Assembly (NCBI RefSeq): GCF_024648885.1
Contig: NZ_JANBBF010000012.1
Coordinates: 124,001 to 188,000, forward strand
Origin: Prauserella salsuginis
Lineage (GTDB): Bacteria > Actinomycetota > Actinomycetes > Mycobacteriales > Pseudonocardiaceae
Direction of reading: 5' to 3'
Length of the DNA: 64,000 nucleotides
The position numbers and the translations under genes are program-made. Below, in pieces: positions 60,535 to 64,000 of the stretch. Below the pieces are notes generated by a model. It was not told the DNA's origin. It saw nothing but the letters and a program-made list of their open reading frames with translations, and did no database searches. How positions within the stretch are numbered: the stretch's first letter is position 1; every line of letters begins with the position of its first letter.

Positions 60535-60996
60535 TCAGTCGGCTGGCCGGTGGTTGGTGTCGTCCTCGAAGACGAGGAAGGTGCGGGTGCCGAGCACGCC
60601 GGGGATGGCTTGCAGTTGCTCGAGTACGACGTGGCGGAGTGCGTCGTTGTCGGCTGCTCTGATCAGGAGGATCACGTCGAATTCGCCGCCGGTCAGTGCC
60701 ATGTGGTGGACCTCGGGGATGGCACGTAGCCGGTCTTTGAGATCGCGCCAGCTGTTCTGTCGGACGGTCAGGGTGACGTAGGCCGAGGTGGTCAGTCCGA
60801 GTTTCGTCGGGTCCACGGTGGCCGTGAATCCCGTGATGACGCCGTTCTGCACGAGCCGTTCGAGGCGTGTGTAGGCGTTGGCGCGGGAAATGGAGACGCG
60901 TTCGGCGAGCGCTCGGCCCGACAGGCGGCCGTCGGCTTGTAGTTCGGCGACGATGCGGCGGTCCGTCTCATCGATGTCGGTTTCCAATGGTCTCAT
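60535..60996 (-). CDS. Lrp/AsnC-family transcriptional regulator
   Basis: The 153-residue protein has an N-terminal AsnC-type helix-turn-helix (DIDETDRRIVAELQADGRLS, then LAERVSISRANAYTRLERLV) and a C-terminal RAM effector domain with VHHMALTGGEFDVILLI near residue 105. I take the ATG at 60996; a TTG at 61029 overlapping the palindrome is unlikely. It is divergent from the 2-oxoacid dehydrogenase genes and is probably their BkdR-like regulator, responding to a branched-chain amino acid or oxo acid (inference). Confidence 0.92.
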   Translation of the reverse strand: MRPLETDIDETDRRIVAELQADGRLSGRALAERVSISRANAYTRLERLVQNGVITGFTATVDPTKLGLTTSAYVTLTVRQNSWRDLKDRLRAIPEVHHMALTGGEFDVILLIRAADNDALRHVVLEQLQAIPGVLGTRTFLVFEDDTNHRPAD

Positions 60997-61022
60997 TTCC
61001 CGTGGTCGGCTGAGTGGGATGT

Positions 61023-61034
61023 GTGCCAATTGGC
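61023..61034. promoter_or_regulatory. Palindrome TGCCAATTGGCA, candidate Lrp operator
   Basis: A perfect 12-bp palindrome with an AATT centre lies 27 bp upstream of the Lrp/AsnC start and 114 bp upstream of E1alpha. Position and symmetry suit an Lrp-type dimer acting on both genes. Confidence 0.55.
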
Positions 61035-61147
61035 ATGGCAGTGCCGCCTATGAAAGACGACCATCTCAACTTTGTCGTCGTCTGTAGCTATCTGGCACGC
61101 CATGCTGCCACGCTCTCGATACGTTTGTCTCGCGGTGGAGGAGTGGA

Positions 61148-62224
61148 ATGAGTGTCGACGAGCTCGGCGCAGCGGTGGCCACGGTGCGGATCCTGGACGA
61201 AGCGGGCGATCTCGTCGACGGGGCTGACCGGCCGGATTCGGATGCGCTGTTGGCGGGGTACCGTCAGCTCGTACACGGCCGCAGGCTCAATGAGCAAGCC
61301 GGTGCGCTCGTCCGGCAGGGCAGATTGGCCGTCTACCCGTCGTCGCGGGGCCAAGAGGCATGCCAGGTCGCTTGTGTCACGGCACTGTCCGAAGGCGACT
61401 GGTTGTTCCCGACCTATCGGGACGCGGTCGCGATCGCCACGCGAGGTGTCGATCCGGTCGAGGTCCTCAGCATGCTGAAGGGCGACTGGCACTGCGGCTA
61501 CGACCCGGCACAGCATCGTGTGGCTCCGCAGGCCACGCCCTTGGCTACGCAGTTGCTGCACGCCGTCGGGGTGGCTCATGCGGCGCGGCTCAAGGGTGAG
61601 GACACCGTTGTCATGGCGCTGTGCGGCGACGGGGCGACGAGCGAAGGTGACTTCCACGAGGCCTGCAACTTCGCGGCCGTGTTCGCCTCACCTGTCGTGT
61701 TCTTCGTGCAGAACAACAAGTACGCGATCTCCGTCCCGCTCGCACGCCAATCGGTAGCACCGTCCTTGGCGTCGAAGGCCGTCGGTTACGGCATGCCGGG
61801 TGTGCGGGTCGACGGCAACGACCTCGGTGCACTGTCCACAGTGCTCGGTGAAGCGGTCGAACAGGCGCGCAGGGGAGGCGGTCCGACGCTCGTCGAAGCC
61901 GATACCTACCGCGTGGAGGCGCATACCAACGCCGACGATGCGACGCGCTACCGGACCACTGACGAGGTCGACGAGTGGGCAGGGCGGGACCCGCTCACCC
62001 GCGTGTCTGCCTATCTACGCGGGGTGGGTGCGCTCGACGACGACATCGAGGCGGAGTTCGCCGCCGACGCCGACCGCATGGCCGCCCGGGTTCGAGAGGG
62101 GCTCGGCGTTGACGTCGCCCCGGACCCGGATGAGCTGTTCGCGCACGTCTACGCCACCCCGACCCAGCAGCTCGTGCAGCAGCGGGCCGCGCTGCAGGGC
62201 GAGTTCGACGTCGAGGAGGCGTGA
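61148..62224 (+). CDS. Branched-chain 2-oxoacid dehydrogenase E1 component, alpha subunit
   Basis: The 358-residue thiamine-diphosphate E1alpha has LAVYPSSRGQEACQVACVTA near residue 58, WLFPTYRDAVAIATRG near residue 88, GDWHCGYDPAQHRVAPQATP near residue 110, and the ThDP motif GDGATSEGDFHEACNFAAVF near residue 160 followed by VFFVQNNKYAISVPL. Those blocks, and the SEGDFHEA wording, favour branched-chain over pyruvate complexes. A GGAGGAG-like site precedes ATG 61148. With E1beta and E2 it forms the 2-oxoacid dehydrogenase that oxidises branched 2-oxoacids to acyl-CoA. A decayed paralogue is at 48430-49274. Confidence 0.92.
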   Translation: MSVDELGAAVATVRILDEAGDLVDGADRPDSDALLAGYRQLVHGRRLNEQAGALVRQGRLAVYPSSRGQEACQVACVTALSEGDWLFPTYRDAVAIATRGVDPVEVLSMLKGDWHCGYDPAQHRVAPQATPLATQLLHAVGVAHAARLKGEDTVVMALCGDGATSEGDFHEACNFAAVFASPVVFFVQNNKYAISVPLARQSVAPSLASKAVGYGMPGVRVDGNDLGALSTVLGEAVEQARRGGGPTLVEADTYRVEAHTNADDATRYRTTDEVDEWAGRDPLTRVSAYLRGVGALDDDIEAEFAADADRMAARVREGLGVDVAPDPDELFAHVYATPTQQLVQQRAALQGEFDVEEA

Positions 62225-63210
62225 TGACCGCAAAGATGACCATGGCGCAGGCGATCAACAGTGCGTTGCGGGATGCCATGACCGCGGACGAGTCGGTGGT
62301 CGTGTTCGGCGAGGATGTCGGTCCGCTGGGTGGTGTCTTCCGCGTGACGGAGGGCCTGACGCGCGACTTCGGTGAGGACCGCTGTTTCGACACTCCGCTT
62401 GCCGAGTCGGGCATCGTGGGGATGGCCGCCGGGATGGCCATGAACGGCATGCGTCCGGTTGTCGAGATGCAGTTCGACGCCTTCGCCTACCCGGCGTTCG
62501 AACAGATCGTCAGTCACGTAGCGAAGTTCGGCAATCGGACGCGGGGCACGCTCCGACTGCCGATGGTCATCCGGATTCCGTATGCCGGTGGGATCGGCGG
62601 TGTCGAGCACCATTGCGACTCGTCGGAGGCCTACTACGCCCATACCGCGGGCCTGACGGTCGTCGCCCCGGCCGACAACACCGATGCCTACGCGCTGCTT
62701 CGTGCCGCGATCGAGTGGCCCGACCCGGTCGTGTACCTGGAGCCGAAGCGTCACTACTTCAGCAACGAAGAGGTCGATCTCGCCGCGGCCGATTCGACGA
62801 TCGGCCGCGCGGCCGTGGTGCGCAAGGGCCGGGACGCCACGCTGATCGCCTACGGCCCCTCGGTTCCTGTCGCGCTCGCCGCAGCGGAGGAAGCGGCCAC
62901 CGAGGGTCGTGACCTCGGCGTCGTGGACCTGCGGTCCATCGTGCCGTTCGACGACGACACCGTGTGCGAGCAGGTCAAGCACACGGGCCGAGCCGTGGTG
63001 GTGGCCGAGGCGCCGGGCTTCGCGTCGGTCGCCTCGGAGATCGCGGCGCGCGTGACGGAGCGCTGCTTCCACTATCTGGAAGCGCCGGTTCGGCGGGTCA
63101 CCGGCTTCGACATTCCCTATCCCGCGCCGAAACTCGAGCATTTTCACCTGCCGGACACCGCACGGATTCTCGATGCGGTCGACGAGCTTCAGTGGGAGGA
63201 GCAGCCGTGA
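62224..63210 (+). CDS. Branched-chain 2-oxoacid dehydrogenase E1 component, beta subunit
   Basis: The 328-residue E1beta has VVVFGEDVGPLGGVFRVTEG near residue 22, FDTPLAESGIVGMAAGMAMN near residue 57, VEMQFDAFAYPAFEQIVSHV near residue 83, RIPYAGGIGGVEHHCDSSEA near residue 120 and VVAEAPGFASVASEIAARV near residue 262. The HHCDSSEAYYAHTAGL segment is typical of branched-chain complexes. The ATG at 62224 overlaps the last base of the E1alpha stop; a GTG at 62221 is also in frame. Its stop overlaps the E2 start by 4 bp. Confidence 0.92.
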   Translation: MTAKMTMAQAINSALRDAMTADESVVVFGEDVGPLGGVFRVTEGLTRDFGEDRCFDTPLAESGIVGMAAGMAMNGMRPVVEMQFDAFAYPAFEQIVSHVAKFGNRTRGTLRLPMVIRIPYAGGIGGVEHHCDSSEAYYAHTAGLTVVAPADNTDAYALLRAAIEWPDPVVYLEPKRHYFSNEEVDLAAADSTIGRAAVVRKGRDATLIAYGPSVPVALAAAEEAATEGRDLGVVDLRSIVPFDDDTVCEQVKHTGRAVVVAEAPGFASVASEIAARVTERCFHYLEAPVRRVTGFDIPYPAPKLEHFHLPDTARILDAVDELQWEEQP

Positions 63211-64000
63211 GCGAAGAAGTGTTCACCTTGCCCGACCTCGGTGAGGGATTGACCGAGGCGACGTTGCTGCGGTGGCTCGTGACGGTGGGCGACGTCGTCG
63301 CCGTCGACGCCCCGGTGGCGGAGGTCGAGACGGCGAAGGCTTCGGTCGAGGTTCCCTCACCGTTCGAAGGTCGGATCACGCAGCTGCACGGCGACGAGGG
63401 CGTGGCGGTGCAGGTCGGCCAGCCGCTGATCACGGTCGACGTCCCGTCCACCGTCGGCGAAGCCGACTCGGCGGACGCGGACCGGTACGTGGAGGAAGAG
63501 CGCGCCGGGTCGGGCAATGTGCTCATCGGCTACGGCACCGGCAACGGCCCCGGACGACGTCGCCGTACCGCGAAGAAACGTGAACCCGCCCCGCAACCGT
63601 CAGCGCCCGCTGATGCGGGCGCACAGGCGTCAACGGCCGCAGCGGCCCCGCCGCGGCGACCTGTGCAGTCGCCGATCGTGCGCAAGCTTGCTCGCGAGCG
63701 CGGTGTCGATCTGAGCACAGTGGCCGGGAGCGGTCCCGGCGGACTGATCACGCGCAGCGACGTCGAGGCGGCGGGCCGGCCGACCGAACCGGCGGCTTCT
63801 CAGGCAGCGTCGCACGCTGCACGCGTCGATGCGGACACCGACGGCCGGACAGGGCTCCCGATCCATGCGCGAGTGCCGCTGACCGGGCTACGCAAGGCAG
63901 TCGCAGACACGCTGAGCCGGAGCCGCAGCGAGATACCGGAAGCGACCACGTGGGTGGACGTGGACGCCACGGAGCTGCTCGAACTGCGCCGGACACTCGG
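63207..64000 (+). CDS. Dihydrolipoamide acyltransferase E2 (N-terminal part, cut by window end)
   Basis: The frame from GTG 63207 (overlapping the E1beta stop) stays open to the window edge for 264 codons. It begins VSEEVFTLPDLGEGLTEATL, a lipoyl domain with the lipoylation Lys in VETAKASVEVPSPF near residue 45. A Pro/Ala-rich linker follows at about 115-155, then the E1/E3-binding domain SPIVRKLARERGVDLSTVAG near residue 155 with GGLITRSDVEA. The start of the catalytic domain is LTGLRKAVADTLSRS near residue 222. There is a single lipoyl domain. It transfers the acyl group from E1 to CoA. Confidence 0.9.
   Translation, partial: MSEEVFTLPDLGEGLTEATLLRWLVTVGDVVAVDAPVAEVETAKASVEVPSPFEGRITQLHGDEGVAVQVGQPLITVDVPSTVGEADSADADRYVEEERAGSGNVLIGYGTGNGPGRRRRTAKKREPAPQPSAPADAGAQASTAAAAPPRRPVQSPIVRKLARERGVDLSTVAGSGPGGLITRSDVEAAGRPTEPAASQAASHAARVDADTDGRTGLPIHARVPLTGLRKAVADTLSRSRSEIPEATTWVDVDATELLELRRTL

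Noticed and set aside
1-64000. CRISPR arrays, tRNA, rRNA and phage genes
   Set aside because: No regularly spaced repeats, no cloverleaf-like segments with CCA ends and no phage structural or integrase proteins were noticed.

Overview
The window looks like part of a catabolic island from a high-GC, saprophytic actinobacterium. The base composition, GTG starts, dense ATGA/GTGA stop-start overlaps, P450/ferredoxin/ferredoxin-reductase sets and many LysR, AraC, GntR, IclR, Lrp and GbsR regulators all suggest this. A member of the Pseudonocardiaceae or a related family is my inference; no marker gene is present to settle it. I see no tRNA, rRNA, CRISPR array or intact insertion sequence.

Layout. 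(1) 1-2389, minus: the lower part of a gallate/protocatechuate 4,5-cleavage route (GalB-type hydratase, RraA-type aldolase), an esterase-like hydrolase and a muconolactone-isomerase-like protein cut by the window edge. (2) 3489-17015: a LysR gene, then a long plus-strand series. It holds a [3Fe-4S] ferredoxin and P450, a PrpD-family protein, a MaoC-type hydratase, a ferredoxin reductase, a flavin monooxygenase, a CaiB-type CoA transferase and a citramalyl-CoA-lyase-like protein. An SDR and a hydrolase follow, then maleylacetate reductase and hydroxyquinol 1,2-dioxygenase. (3) 17480-25394: an NmrA-type reductase, an ABM-domain protein, a [2Fe-2S] ferredoxin, a reductase, a second P450 that resembles aromatic O-demethylase GcoA, a frameshifted aldehyde dehydrogenase, and AraC and LysR regulators. 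(4) 25472-29889, minus: a two-component HsaAB-like monooxygenase, an NTF2-fold protein, an FAH-family hydrolase and a two-domain extradiol-dioxygenase-like protein. (5) 30593-42270: sugar and sugar-acid catabolism. It includes a mutarotase, a sugar porter, an SDR, two enolase-superfamily dehydratases, an alpha-ketoglutaric-semialdehyde-type dehydrogenase, an FAH-family protein, an RraA-family aldolase, an ACS-family transporter and an IclR regulator. The set fits a non-phosphorylative (Weimberg-like) route to 2-oxoglutarate. (6) 42454-48246, minus: a GntR regulator, a split transketolase, a hydroxyacid dehydrogenase, a GntP permease and an SDR, with a perfect 20-bp palindrome upstream of the SDR. 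(7) 49999-54317: a DUF1636 protein, an amidohydrolase, a hydrolase, an FAH protein and a divergent GntR gene. (8) 55598-60415: an M20 amidohydrolase, an aldehyde dehydrogenase and a GMC oxidoreductase, with a divergent GbsR-type regulator. (9) 60535-64000: an Lrp/AsnC regulator divergent from branched-chain 2-oxoacid dehydrogenase E1alpha-E1beta-E2, the last cut by the window edge.

Most junctions between modules hold decayed genes: MFS transporter tails, the tail of an MhpA-like hydroxylase, a second E1alpha, and HMG-CoA-lyase, gamma-carbonic-anhydrase and SDR fragments. This suggests a mosaic locus that has gained and lost catabolic modules.

The least familiar assemblies are the P450 cluster joined to an itaconate/mesaconate-like CoA module (4552-12811), the split-transketolase operon (42454-48246), and the extradiol-like enzyme whose apparent metal ligands lie in the N-terminal rather than the C-terminal domain (25472-26689).
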